Positions 8,582-16,774 of a stretch of DNA of 64,000 nucleotides are shown here, one piece after another. A program made the position numbers and the translations under genes. The notes beneath the pieces were generated by a model. That model ran no database searches. It was given only the letters and a program-made list of their open reading frames with translations, and was not told the origin of the DNA. Each line of letters begins with the position of its first letter. The stretch's first letter is position 1. Source of the stretch: Novipirellula aureliae (GTDB lineage: Bacteria; Planctomycetota; Planctomycetia; Pirellulales; Pirellulaceae); the NCBI RefSeq assembly GCF_007860185.1, contig NZ_SJPY01000003.1, forward strand, positions 372,001-436,000. Direction: 5' to 3'.

Positions 8582-9166
8582 CTAGGCTGGGCTTCGTTCC
8601 ATCTCCAATAGATCACACGAACGAATGATTAAATCATCGATGGCAAACGGCTTTTGCATGAAGTCGTTCGCCCCCGCTGCCTTCAAACCGTCCACCTTAC
8701 TGTGTTCCACCATCCCCGAGATGCACAAGATCTTGACCATGTCCATCGACGGATCATTACGAACTCGCTGGCATACTTCTTTCCCGTTAATGTCGGGAAG
8801 CATGACATCGAGAATCACTAGATCGGGGCGAAACTCTTTCACGCCCATCCCCGCATCGAAACCGTTGTTGGCGGTGCGAATATCAAACCGTCCATCGCGT
8901 TCAAATCCATCACTGATCAACTCCACCAAATCTTGGTCATCATCGACGATAAGAAGTTTCTTCTTACCCGATTCAAGAGCATCGGTGGGAATTCCATTGT
9001 CCCGCATAAACAAATAGAGATGTTCACGCGGAATGCGCCTGAACTTACTGCCGGGAACTCGAAATCCCTTCAGCGACCCGTTGTCGAAACAACGTATGAT
9101 CGTTTGCTGGCTGACCTTACAAATCTTGGCCGCTTCGCCTGTTGTGAAAACCGTTTTATTGGTCAT
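8582..9166 (-). CDS. Xis/MerR-type HTH fused to response-regulator receiver
   Basis: 194 residues from ATG 9166 (MTNKTVFTTGEAAKICKVSQ); longer starts at 9178 (ATG) and 9205 (TTG) exist. A GGAGG lies 12 bp before the chosen ATG. Residues about 6-55 form an excisionase/MerR-like winged helix (EAAKICKVSQQTIIRCF, then GFRVPGSKFRRIP). Residues about 70-190 form a receiver: acidic pair D75/D76, phosphoacceptor D120 in VILDVMLPD, and K172 in MQKPF. Putting the DNA-binding domain in front of the receiver is the reverse of the usual OmpR/NarL order. It probably binds DNA under control of the histidine kinase encoded next to it. Confidence 0.88.
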   Translation of the reverse strand: MTNKTVFTTGEAAKICKVSQQTIIRCFDNGSLKGFRVPGSKFRRIPREHLYLFMRDNGIPTDALESGKKKLLIVDDDQDLVELISDGFERDGRFDIRTANNGFDAGMGVKEFRPDLVILDVMLPDINGKEVCQRVRNDPSMDMVKILCISGMVEHSKVDGLKAAGANDFMQKPFAIDDLIIRSCDLLEMERSPA

Positions 9167-9704
9167 GGCAGAAACCATCCTCCCTGCATGACTAGCCTTT
9201 TCCAAATGGTAAAATTTGTCACTACAAAAATCACTGTGTCAAACACAGATCTCCCCATACCGACAGACCACAATGATTTCTTGCTAGCAAACCATTTGCT
9301 AGAAAGATCGTGAATTAGCGATGCGAATCCGCTGCATAGCTAACCCAAACAATCACCGCAACCTTCTATTAGCAAACTTCCTGTTCTACCGCACTAGCAC
9401 TTTACCGCACTAAACTGTGCAAAGAACATAAGCGTCAGGAAGCTCCAAGCCGCCCCGCTTTACCAAGATTGCCTCATTCACGGATTCTATCGAATCGCCG
9501 GCACAGGTCAAGGTGGATTTCGTTACCCAATCCCCTCATGCTGTGGAAAAGAGTAAGAAAAGTCGCTCTGCTCTCCGAGCGGAAAGCGTTTTCGGCCTGA
9601 GGATCGATCGTTGGACCGAGTCAATCGGTGGCCCCCGTTCCGCTCGGAGAGCCGAATGAGATTGAGGCCGAGTCGGCATAAGGCGTCTATTTTCTCAAGC
9701 TGCC
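9167..9704. other. Intergenic stretch, one inverted repeat, no gene seen
   Basis: About 540 bp, AT-rich at the side near the receiver gene, where its promoter should lie. I see no convincing coding frame or tRNA. A 14-bp perfect inverted repeat, CTCTCCGAGCGGAA at 9571-9584 and its complement at 9638-9651, lies 54-134 bp past the stop of the DUF1559 gene. The imperfect doubling of TACCGCACTA near 9387-9412 is weak. Confidence 0.6.
9571..9651. repeat. Inverted repeat with 14-bp arms
   Basis: Arms at 9571-9584 (CTCTCCGAGCGGAA) and 9638-9651 are perfect complements, separated by 53 bp. It lies downstream of the DUF1559 gene stop at 9705. It could be a terminator-like RNA fold or a small repeat element; no T-run follows on the minus strand. 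Confidence 0.75.
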
Positions 9705-10883
9705 TTAGAATTCGAATTTTTTACTGTCTTCAGCCGCTCGCGTCCCTAGGGCTCCCCACAACCCATACGGACTTTGAGATCCGGGTGCCCTTGGCCCAGC
9801 CCGACCAAGCATGACGGTGCCAACTTCAAAATCACTTGCTTCGATGCTGTCGGTGATAAACTTCACGGCTCCGTCCGCCATCAAGACGTGAGTACCTCCT
9901 TGATGCCGACTCGAGGTTGGCAGCATTCCGATCCCTGTATCTCCGCCTGCTAAACAAAGGGTTTGATTGGGGGGCAAGATGGTATTAAAGCTGGTGTAAA
10001 GCCCAGCACCATCGGCCCAACGAAATCCACGTCGCTGATCATCAAAGCTCTGTTTTTTTGCCACCGAGGATCCCCAAAATTGTGGGCGTGTCGGGTCGAT
10101 ATCGTCCATACAAAGTTGGGGTGTCTCGTGAATCGCCAGCCACGAATTGGCAAGCGAGGCCATCGTGCTAATGTCACGGTCCCCTAAATCGGTGGCGATC
10201 TCACCCGCCAGGATCGTGTTTGCCAAACCGTCGAGGATCTCTTTGAATTTGGTCGATTGCCGAGGGATGAAAACCCCTCGTCCCGACACATCGACTTGAG
10301 CTTGCCGGTCGCGCGTCCACGTTGACGTTTCGGTATTAAACCGAGTGGCACCCGTATTGAGCCAATGCGTTGCATCCCCGATGCAAGCGACGTAGTTGGT
10401 GCGTCCATGAGCGGGCAGCCCCGTCCCCGGATCGGATGGGCAACGAAGGGTCGGGATCTCGGTTTGCCATGGATCGTACCCGCGAGTCCAAGGAGCAGGA
10501 CCCATCGCTGAAAAGCCGTCACGATGATCCCCAATCTCTTCTGGCGTCGAGATCGTTTCCCAAAGCCGTTGTTGTTCAAAGAACGGCGTCAGCGCTACCA
10601 AGAAGCTAAGCCGATAGCGGTTGTTGCCGGGTGCCGCCGTGCCACCGGAATCCGAGTTCAAATCAAATGTCCCACCCATCTGCATCGGCAGCGTGTCATA
10701 CGAAGAGTGATAGTTATGAACCGCCAAGCCGATCTGTTTGAAGTTGTTCGAGCAACTCATGCGGCGAGCGGCTCCCCTTGAACTTCGGACCGATGGAAGT
10801 AATAACCCGAGCAAGATGCCAATCATGCCGATAACGACAAGTAGTTCGATAAGCGTCAAGCCATCCCGTTTTTGATTTTGCAT
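9705..10883 (-). CDS. DUF1559 prepilin-like surface protein
   Basis: 392 residues. The N-terminus (KRDGLTLIELLVVIGMIGI) is a type II/IV pseudopilin leader with a basic start and a hydrophobic helix, so a prepilin peptidase should process it. DUF1559 follows, including CSNNFKQIGLAVHNYHSSY and the family end signature H-X9-DG (HQGGTHVLMADG) near residue 330. These proteins are greatly expanded in planctomycetes and are thought to be exported surface or periplasmic proteins; their role is unknown. It sits 17 bp after a tiny lipoprotein gene and in the same run as a prepilin-peptidase-like gene, so export and processing genes may be co-expressed. Confidence 0.9.
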   Translation of the reverse strand: MQNQKRDGLTLIELLVVIGMIGILLGLLLPSVRSSRGAARRMSCSNNFKQIGLAVHNYHSSYDTLPMQMGGTFDLNSDSGGTAAPGNNRYRLSFLVALTPFFEQQRLWETISTPEEIGDHRDGFSAMGPAPWTRGYDPWQTEIPTLRCPSDPGTGLPAHGRTNYVACIGDATHWLNTGATRFNTETSTWTRDRQAQVDVSGRGVFIPRQSTKFKEILDGLANTILAGEIATDLGDRDISTMASLANSWLAIHETPQLCMDDIDPTRPQFWGSSVAKKQSFDDQRRGFRWADGAGLYTSFNTILPPNQTLCLAGGDTGIGMLPTSSRHQGGTHVLMADGAVKFITDSIEASDFEVGTVMLGRAGPRAPGSQSPYGLWGALGTRAAEDSKKFEF

Positions 10884-10900
10884 GATTTGTCTCGTTCGAA

Positions 10901-11080
10901 CTATTCGGGTTGCCCCTTGGAAAGCGTTTCCATTTCATGGTCGTAAGCGGCATAGTCTTCTACAGATGAAAACTCAGCCTTTGCAGTATCGACTCGGTCA
11001 AGGGTCACCCGTTGGCAGCCAACAAGAGCAGTCAGAGAGACGATCAAGATAAGCGACGTACACAATGATTTAAAAAACAC
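10901..11080 (-). CDS. Small lipoprotein next to DUF1559 gene
   Basis: A 59-residue protein from GTG 11080 (MFFKSLCTSLILIVSL...), stop at 10901-10903. GAAGG lies about 11 bp before the start. Residues 1-20 are a hydrophobic signal ending in lipobox ALVGC (Cys 22). The mature part is only about 38 residues, charged and without a known domain (VTLDRVDTAKAEF, then EDYAAYDHEMETLSKGQ). Small lipoproteins beside DUF1559 genes are a recurring planctomycete arrangement in my experience of such loci. The 17-bp spacing suggests a shared transcript and a joint function. Confidence 0.72.
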   Translation of the reverse strand: MFFKSLCTSLILIVSLTALVGCQRVTLDRVDTAKAEFSSVEDYAAYDHEMETLSKGQPE

Positions 11081-11161
11081 TCGAATCGTACCTTCGGTAA
11101 GCGGTGGATGCCGGGTCGGCGTCGTTTAGAAGGAAAACGACCTGAAGAGAGCCTACGTCTC

Positions 11162-11830
11162 TCACCTTATTTTGACGCTTTGCCGCTTCACAAGCAAGCG
11201 ATTTTGGACAAAGCCTTGATAAATCAGTAAAGGAATCATCCAACTCACCCATGCATTGAATCGATAGAACCCATCCGATTCCCAATCCAACACGATCGCT
11301 GTTCCCGAAATCAGTCGCAGAATCAAAGGTGAGATCAGCAGTAGAAAACTGCGAATCGCCCAACGCTGGTGTGCAGCGAACTGTTTCTGACGCGCAAACC
11401 AAACGGTTGCTCCGACAGCGATCGCCGTAACCACGGTTTGTACCACGAAGCCAGCGGCTGCAATCTTTCCTGCGTACGCTTGGCTGGCCATCCATAGACC
11501 ACTTGGCAATACCGCACCGATCACCAGGACAGCCAACGCTTTTCCGAGCCAACGATGAAGCCTACGGTAACGCTGTCGTCCTCCGCTAAACACCAAGAAC
11601 ATCGCGACGACGATCCCCAAGGGACTCGTCACAATATGCACGTAAAAGGCTGCTCGGTAAAACCCAAAGAACGTGTAGCGGCGGCCACTCAAAAATGCAG
11701 ACGCATTAAAATCGGGTGGAAAGTAGTACCGGTATTCGAATAGGATTCCAAGCAGAACGCGAACGAGTAAGATAAAAACTCCGAACCGAACGATTCGCAA
11801 AAGCCAATCGTTTTGGGAGCGATTCTTCAT
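11162..11830 (-). CDS. DUF2306-like multi-span membrane protein
   Basis: 222 residues with about six hydrophobic segments. The pattern FYVHIVTSPLGIVVAM, then RYRRLHRWLGKALAVLV, and further on AAHQRWAIRSFLLLISPLILRL fits DUF2306, a family of predicted membrane proteins with conserved histidines that may bind haem or metal. No reaction is known. The gene is 21 bp downstream of the prepilin-peptidase-like gene and 81 bp upstream of the small lipoprotein gene, all on the minus strand, so co-transcription is likely. Confidence 0.75.
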   Translation of the reverse strand: MKNRSQNDWLLRIVRFGVFILLVRVLLGILFEYRYYFPPDFNASAFLSGRRYTFFGFYRAAFYVHIVTSPLGIVVAMFLVFSGGRQRYRRLHRWLGKALAVLVIGAVLPSGLWMASQAYAGKIAAAGFVVQTVVTAIAVGATVWFARQKQFAAHQRWAIRSFLLLISPLILRLISGTAIVLDWESDGFYRFNAWVSWMIPLLIYQGFVQNRLLVKRQSVKIR

Positions 11831-11851
11831 TGTTGATGCTACTCGGCAAAG

Positions 11852-13135
11852 CTACCTGGCAAAAACGGCCTGTTTGATGTGTCGCCAAACAAACAACATG
11901 ACTCCCATTAATCCTAACATTGCCAGGCACAGCCAAAGGATAAAGGCCCCCAGGGCTGATAGATTTGGCATCAGCCATTGGTTGCTCACCGCGTCCCACC
12001 CGACCACGGTCATGGCGGTACCCGCACACAAATAGGGGCCAAACGGAATTCGCGGTTGCCGGGTCACGATGTATTGAAACAGTACGATCGCAATCGCAGC
12101 AAAGGGTGCCAAAAAGAACGCGATCACCGCTGCTTGCCAGCCCACGAATGCACCGATCATTGCCATCAGTGTCACATCGCCGAAGCCCATCGCTTCGACT
12201 CCCATCGCACTCGAAGCAATGATTCGTATCGCCCAAATCACGCCTCCGCCAACCGCCAAACCAATCAGCGAGGAGAGCAGGCCGAGCCAATTGGACCCAC
12301 CGATGCAGTAGACGATCGAGATCACGACCACGCCAACGGCCCATATACCGAGCAGCAATTTCCAGGTCGAATGACGCACCAATCCAGCACAAAAGAATTC
12401 AATCGCCTTGGCCATTCCACGGCGCAGAATCAGTCGCCGATCGGCCAATGCAAAGCACCAACCACTCCAAATCAATAGCCCGGTCATCAACCCGGTGCGG
12501 GTCCACCATTTTGGATCGACCGGCGTCCATGGCATTTGAAAAGTCGTTTGCAAAAACTGCTTCGGTTCGACGCCGACGGGAAACGCTGTCGGCATGAAAC
12601 CGTTGATCGTCAGCGCTGCAAACACGAGTGCAAACAAGGTTCCGGGGATGGTGATCTGATCAGGGATCGTTTGCTCATCAAAATCGATAAAGGTTGCCGC
12701 GACCATTAAAAACAACAGCACCGCATGGCAGAAGAAAATCGTATGCCCCCAGCCTTGAAAGCTGGTCAATACAGCAGCCGCTTTGGCACCAGCCAATTGA
12801 TCGAGCGGTAGCAATCCGCCAACTTGCGTTTCGTACCAATAGAGTAGCGGCAAAGCGATTGCTAAACCCGTTTCAATCAACAGCGGACGAATCCAGAATC
12901 CACGCCCGTGCAGCGACGATTCACGTGACAACGTAAACCAGCCCAAGATGGGAACTCGATCGATCGGTCGCCGAGGCGGAGCTTTTTCGCTAGGCTTGGC
13001 CCAAGGATCGATCGGGCGAGGGAACCAGCACCAAGTGTAAATCACGTAATTCGCGACCGCTCCACCGACAATCCCCAGGATCGCTAGTAAAACGAATCGA
13101 AATGGTATGGGTAGTCCGATCCAGAAATTGATCAC
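11852..13135 (-). CDS. A24-family prepilin peptidase-like protein
   Basis: 427 residues, GTG start at 13135. Multiple membrane helices contain the two aspartate motifs of aspartic prepilin peptidases: FIDFDEQTIPDQIT near residues 147-160 and GFGDVTLMAMIGAF near 315-328 (GxGD). Such enzymes cut the leader from type II secretion pseudopilins and type IV pilins. It is longer than classical PilD and its N-terminal region lacks the CxxC zinc motifs, as in several planctomycete homologues. The DUF1559 protein encoded downstream has a matching leader and is a likely substrate. Confidence 0.85.
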   Translation of the reverse strand: MINFWIGLPIPFRFVLLAILGIVGGAVANYVIYTWCWFPRPIDPWAKPSEKAPPRRPIDRVPILGWFTLSRESSLHGRGFWIRPLLIETGLAIALPLLYWYETQVGGLLPLDQLAGAKAAAVLTSFQGWGHTIFFCHAVLLFLMVAATFIDFDEQTIPDQITIPGTLFALVFAALTINGFMPTAFPVGVEPKQFLQTTFQMPWTPVDPKWWTRTGLMTGLLIWSGWCFALADRRLILRRGMAKAIEFFCAGLVRHSTWKLLLGIWAVGVVVISIVYCIGGSNWLGLLSSLIGLAVGGGVIWAIRIIASSAMGVEAMGFGDVTLMAMIGAFVGWQAAVIAFFLAPFAAIAIVLFQYIVTRQPRIPFGPYLCAGTAMTVVGWDAVSNQWLMPNLSALGAFILWLCLAMLGLMGVMLFVWRHIKQAVFAR

Positions 13136-13373
13136 AATGATTGCTGGGGATAAAGTGAGGGTTGAAATGGATTACGAGCCTGTCGATTCCCAGGTTTTCT
13201 TAGCCCCGAGGACGGCACATTCGGCTGGTTGTGTCGGCCTCCGGCCTGATTGATGGAAAAAAATCAGAAGCCTTTAAAAACACCGATTAGAAATCATCGA
13301 GAACGCACCCTCATCGTAACAGAATTTGCACACGGTTACGGCAACATCCCTTTCTTTCCCGCTCACCGTTCGT

Positions 13374-13883
13374 TCAACGAATCTGCAAGTACTCTCGGAA
13401 ACTGGACGGATTCAATTCCATTTCATCCGGCGAGGTTGATTCGATCAGGGGTGCGATGAAGGATTCTTCTTCCATCGGCTCAATTTCGATCAGTTCGTCC
13501 ACTTCCATCGACTCGTCCGCGTCGGTTTGCTCGATGGGAGTTCTCGCGCCGACTCGCAATGCTTCCCATGGCTTGGGATAGAAGTATTGTGGCACGATGC
13601 GTCCGTGATGATGGTCGTAGTCGCAACGTTGGTCCGCGTGTTCCCAAGTGATCGCTTCCTGGCTCGAAGGTGCAATGAGGTTAGCGATCTTGCCACCTAC
13701 ATACGTCGGTCGATTGTAACGGCGACGGTACGATTCCGGTAACCGATTCCCGACTGGCCCGATGACGTCAATACGTGGATAGACGGGATGGCTTAGCCCG
13801 CTAGGTTGATGGGCGTCGGCAGCGGTGTGGTAACAAGCGGTAGAGGCAAAGACAAGCAAACTGAGGGTAAATAAGCGTGACAT
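13374..13883 (-). CDS. Secreted protein of unknown function
   Basis: 169 residues. A signal sequence of about 24 residues (MSRLFTLSLLVFASTACYHT...) indicates export; STAC could also act as a poor lipobox. The mature region is first basic and aromatic (YRRRYNRPTYVGGK), then strongly acidic (DADESMEVDELIEIEPMEEE). I recognise no family. It lies 104 bp downstream of the Ser/Thr kinase gene on the same strand. Confidence 0.65.
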   Translation of the reverse strand: MSRLFTLSLLVFASTACYHTAADAHQPSGLSHPVYPRIDVIGPVGNRLPESYRRRYNRPTYVGGKIANLIAPSSQEAITWEHADQRCDYDHHHGRIVPQYFYPKPWEALRVGARTPIEQTDADESMEVDELIEIEPMEEESFIAPLIESTSPDEMELNPSSFREYLQIR

Positions 13884-13987
13884 GAGGACGGCCGTTTTGG
13901 CAATGGCAGAAAGTATCTAAAGACGAACGATATTCATCTATCGGCATCGACAAGCGGGACGAGTGATTGAATAACGGATTGTACCGA

Positions 13988-15640
13988 TTATTGGGTTAAT
14001 GACGAATGATCCGGTCCCCGCCGCGTTCGGTAATGCCATCCCAAGACAATCAAGTTCGTCAACCAAGCGGTACCGAAGATCAAGGGTGCAAGGGGTAGCC
14101 AAAAACCTGCAGCCACCGCGCTGAGCAGAAATGCGAAACCAAGAATCGCCGAACCACCCCACACGTGTCCGCCCATTGCAATGAAACCAAAGCCGCTCAG
14201 AGCCGACGCGATCGGAAACAACAGTCGTTCATCCAAATCGCTCAACACTAGCAAACCGTTCATCGTAGCTAAGGTCGCCAGATACCCGATCCAAATTGAC
14301 CAGACCGGTCGATCGGCAATCGTTCGCGGCAGCACTTGTCCTCGCCTCGCCCAATAGATCGCGGCGAAGATGAGCAATAGCATCGCGGTACGTGGAAGCC
14401 AATAGGAAATGGTCGTCGGATACGCAAACCGGTCGAGCGCATAGATCGCGGCATGTGCCACAAAGATGATGATGCCGATTCCAATCAGCGTCCTGCCCCA
14501 GGACTCGAAATAGGTCTGATGCTGGTCGCGGTGGATTTCCCGGACGACGCGGCCGAGAATGTTGCTGCTGGTTGCACTGATCTGCTCGCCCGTCAGGTAA
14601 CGCTCTAAATCATCAGCCAGCTCTTCCGCCGTTGGGTATCGCATTGCCGGTTCATACTGCATCGCCTTGAGACAGATCGTCTCCAGGTCAGTGGGCACCT
14701 CTCGGCAAATCAATCGAGGAGGCACCGGTTCATCTTGTAGCACTGCCCGCAGTACTTCGGCGGTTGATGCTCCTTCATGCGGTGGTTGCCCCGTTAGAAC
14801 GGCGTAGAGGATTGCTCCGAGTGAATAGATGTCGGATGCCTCGGTTACTTCACAGCACCCACTTGCCTGTTCTGGACTCATGTAATGCGGCGTTCCAAGA
14901 ACTTGTCCGGTTCGCGTCAACATCGCTCCTTCTCGGTGCCATTTCGCCAATCCAAAATCGGCTACGAGCGGGCGTCCATCATCGCTCAACAGAATGTTCT
15001 CGGGTTTCAAATCGCGATGAACAATTCCCGATCGATGGGCATAATCGACCGCGCGAGAAATATCGCGAACGATTCGAGCGGCTTCCATATTGTGACAACA
15101 TCGACCGTCCACCTTTTGCTGGAGGGTCGCCCCATCGACCATCGTCATGGAAAAGTATTCGTAACCCTCCCAAGAACCGATGTCATGAATCGCGATGATA
15201 TTGGGATGGTGCAACCGAGCGGCCGCTTCCGCTTCGATCCGAAATCGACCTCGTTCCTCGTCGTCCGCCAATACCCCGCTACTAATCAGTTTGAGTGCCA
15301 CCGTCCGCCCGAGCTTCTCTTGCTTCGCACGATAGACGATCCCCATGCCGCCACGAGCGATTTCCGATTCGATCAAGTAGGGTCCGATGCGGACGCCCAA
15401 CAACGGTTTGCTAGCAATCGACGACGGTTCTTGGCCCGTCATCCAAACGTGATTTCGAAAAAAACTTTTTAGTTCTTCGGCGAGCTGGGGGTAGCGAGCG
15501 ATGTACTCATCAGGGTTGGCCGTGACGCCTTTTTCCTGTTTTTCAACATATTCCGCCAACACCCGCTCTAACAAAGCGGATTCTTTATTCGCAGGAAGTG
15601 TTTCGGGAGGCGATGAGAAAGGTCTGGACGGCAAGTTCAT
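13988..15640 (-). CDS. Membrane Ser/Thr protein kinase
   Basis: 550 residues. Residues 1-85 contain a helical extension typical of planctomycete kinases (LLERVLAEYVEKQEKG, then NPDEYIARYPQLAEEL). The kinase domain begins near 92 with ARGGMGIVYRA and VALKLI, followed by HRDLKPENILL near 206, DFGLAK near 228 and GTPHYMSPEQ. All catalytic residues are present, so it should be active. After the domain, from about residue 375, come several membrane segments ending at the C-terminus, with no extracellular sensor domain. Its start lies 60 bp from the divergent glycosyltransferase operon, so they may share regulatory DNA. Confidence 0.92.
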   Translation of the reverse strand: MNLPSRPFSSPPETLPANKESALLERVLAEYVEKQEKGVTANPDEYIARYPQLAEELKSFFRNHVWMTGQEPSSIASKPLLGVRIGPYLIESEIARGGMGIVYRAKQEKLGRTVALKLISSGVLADDEERGRFRIEAEAAARLHHPNIIAIHDIGSWEGYEYFSMTMVDGATLQQKVDGRCCHNMEAARIVRDISRAVDYAHRSGIVHRDLKPENILLSDDGRPLVADFGLAKWHREGAMLTRTGQVLGTPHYMSPEQASGCCEVTEASDIYSLGAILYAVLTGQPPHEGASTAEVLRAVLQDEPVPPRLICREVPTDLETICLKAMQYEPAMRYPTAEELADDLERYLTGEQISATSSNILGRVVREIHRDQHQTYFESWGRTLIGIGIIIFVAHAAIYALDRFAYPTTISYWLPRTAMLLLIFAAIYWARRGQVLPRTIADRPVWSIWIGYLATLATMNGLLVLSDLDERLLFPIASALSGFGFIAMGGHVWGGSAILGFAFLLSAVAAGFWLPLAPLIFGTAWLTNLIVLGWHYRTRRGPDHSSLTQ

Positions 15641-15700
15641 CGCTTCAGTATACCCGGTTTTTCTATTGTAACAAAACCATTACGACAGCCTGAACCTACC

Positions 15701-16768
15701 ATGCCAAAGCCCACCATCGATTTGTCGGTCGTGATTCCGCTTTACAACGAAGAAGAATCGGTTGGTCCGCTTCTTTCCGCCGTTCGAGACGCATTTGTCG
15801 ACCAATCGTTGATCTACGAATTGGTACTTGTCGACGACGGCAGCACCGATCAAACGTATACCGCAGCGATTCAAGCGAGCGAATCGACTGAGATGAGTGT
15901 TCGTATTGTCTCGTTACAGCGCAACTTTGGTCAAACGGCCGCGATGCAAGCCGGTATTGACGCGGCGAACGGATCTTTGATCGCGACCCTCGATGGTGAT
16001 CTGCAGAACGATCCGGCTGATATTCCGAAAATGGTCGAGCATCTCAAATCGAACGGGCTCGATCTATTGGTTGGACGCCGTAAGAAACGTCAAGACGGAC
16101 TCTTCCTGCGGCTCATTCCTTCCTGGATCGCCAACCGTCTGATCGCCAAAGTAACGGGAGTCCGCATTCACGATTACGGATGCAGTTTGAAGATCTACCG
16201 TGCATCGGTAATCAAGCAGGTCAATTTGATGGGCGAAATGCACCGATTCATTCCTGCCTGGGTGGCGGCGGTGACTCACCCGTCGCGGATTGGCGAGATC
16301 GATGTCAATCACAAAGCTCGCGAATTCGGGACATCGAAGTATGGTATTTCGAGGACGATTCGAGTCGTTCTCGATTTGTTGTCCGTTCTGTTCTTCATGC
16401 GATACCGAGCGCGTCCTGGACACTTCTTCGGCAGCGTTGGTTTGGTCGTCGGGGCGATCGGTTCAGTGATGCTAGGAACCGTTTTTGTCGAGAAGTTTGT
16501 CTTTGGGCATGATATCGGTTCTCGTCCAATGCTTTTGATGGGAGCGGTGGCGATGCTATCGTCCCTACAACTAATCTGTTTCGGGGTGATGGCCGAAATG
16601 ATCGCTCGTTTGTCAAATCAATCCAATCGCCAAGATAGTTACTTTGTGCGTCACCAATACTCCAGCGATACCTCTCACAGCAAACCAGGCAGCAGCGTGA
16701 GTACCGAGTATGTCATCCCGATCACGATTGCCAGTGATCACCCAGCCAATGACCGAAAGGCAGGTTAG
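15701..16768 (+). CDS. GT2 glycosyltransferase, DPM/GtrB type
   Basis: 355 residues. The GT-A domain shows VVIPLYNEEES at 10-20, DDGSTD at 45-50 and DGDLQNDP near 97-104 (the DxD metal site). Two C-terminal membrane helices follow from about residue 240 (FFGSVGLVVGAIGSVML, then LLMGAVAMLSSLQLICFG). Enzymes of this type move a sugar from a nucleotide donor to polyprenyl phosphate at the membrane. The next gene encodes a GT39-like enzyme that would use such lipid-linked sugars, so the pair forms a logical donor-acceptor couple. It starts the four-gene operon. Confidence 0.9.
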   Translation: MPKPTIDLSVVIPLYNEEESVGPLLSAVRDAFVDQSLIYELVLVDDGSTDQTYTAAIQASESTEMSVRIVSLQRNFGQTAAMQAGIDAANGSLIATLDGDLQNDPADIPKMVEHLKSNGLDLLVGRRKKRQDGLFLRLIPSWIANRLIAKVTGVRIHDYGCSLKIYRASVIKQVNLMGEMHRFIPAWVAAVTHPSRIGEIDVNHKAREFGTSKYGISRTIRVVLDLLSVLFFMRYRARPGHFFGSVGLVVGAIGSVMLGTVFVEKFVFGHDIGSRPMLLMGAVAMLSSLQLICFGVMAEMIARLSNQSNRQDSYFVRHQYSSDTSHSKPGSSVSTEYVIPITIASDHPANDRKAG

Positions 16769-16774
16769 CAAAGC

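Noticed and set aside
9387-9418. 16-bp tandem duplication near TACCGCACTA
   Set aside because: Only the first ten bases repeat; the rest differs, so it was not counted with the clear duplications.
14885-15472. Long frame opposite the Ser/Thr kinase gene
   Set aside because: The kinase frame has complete catalytic motifs; the opposite frame shows no domain.
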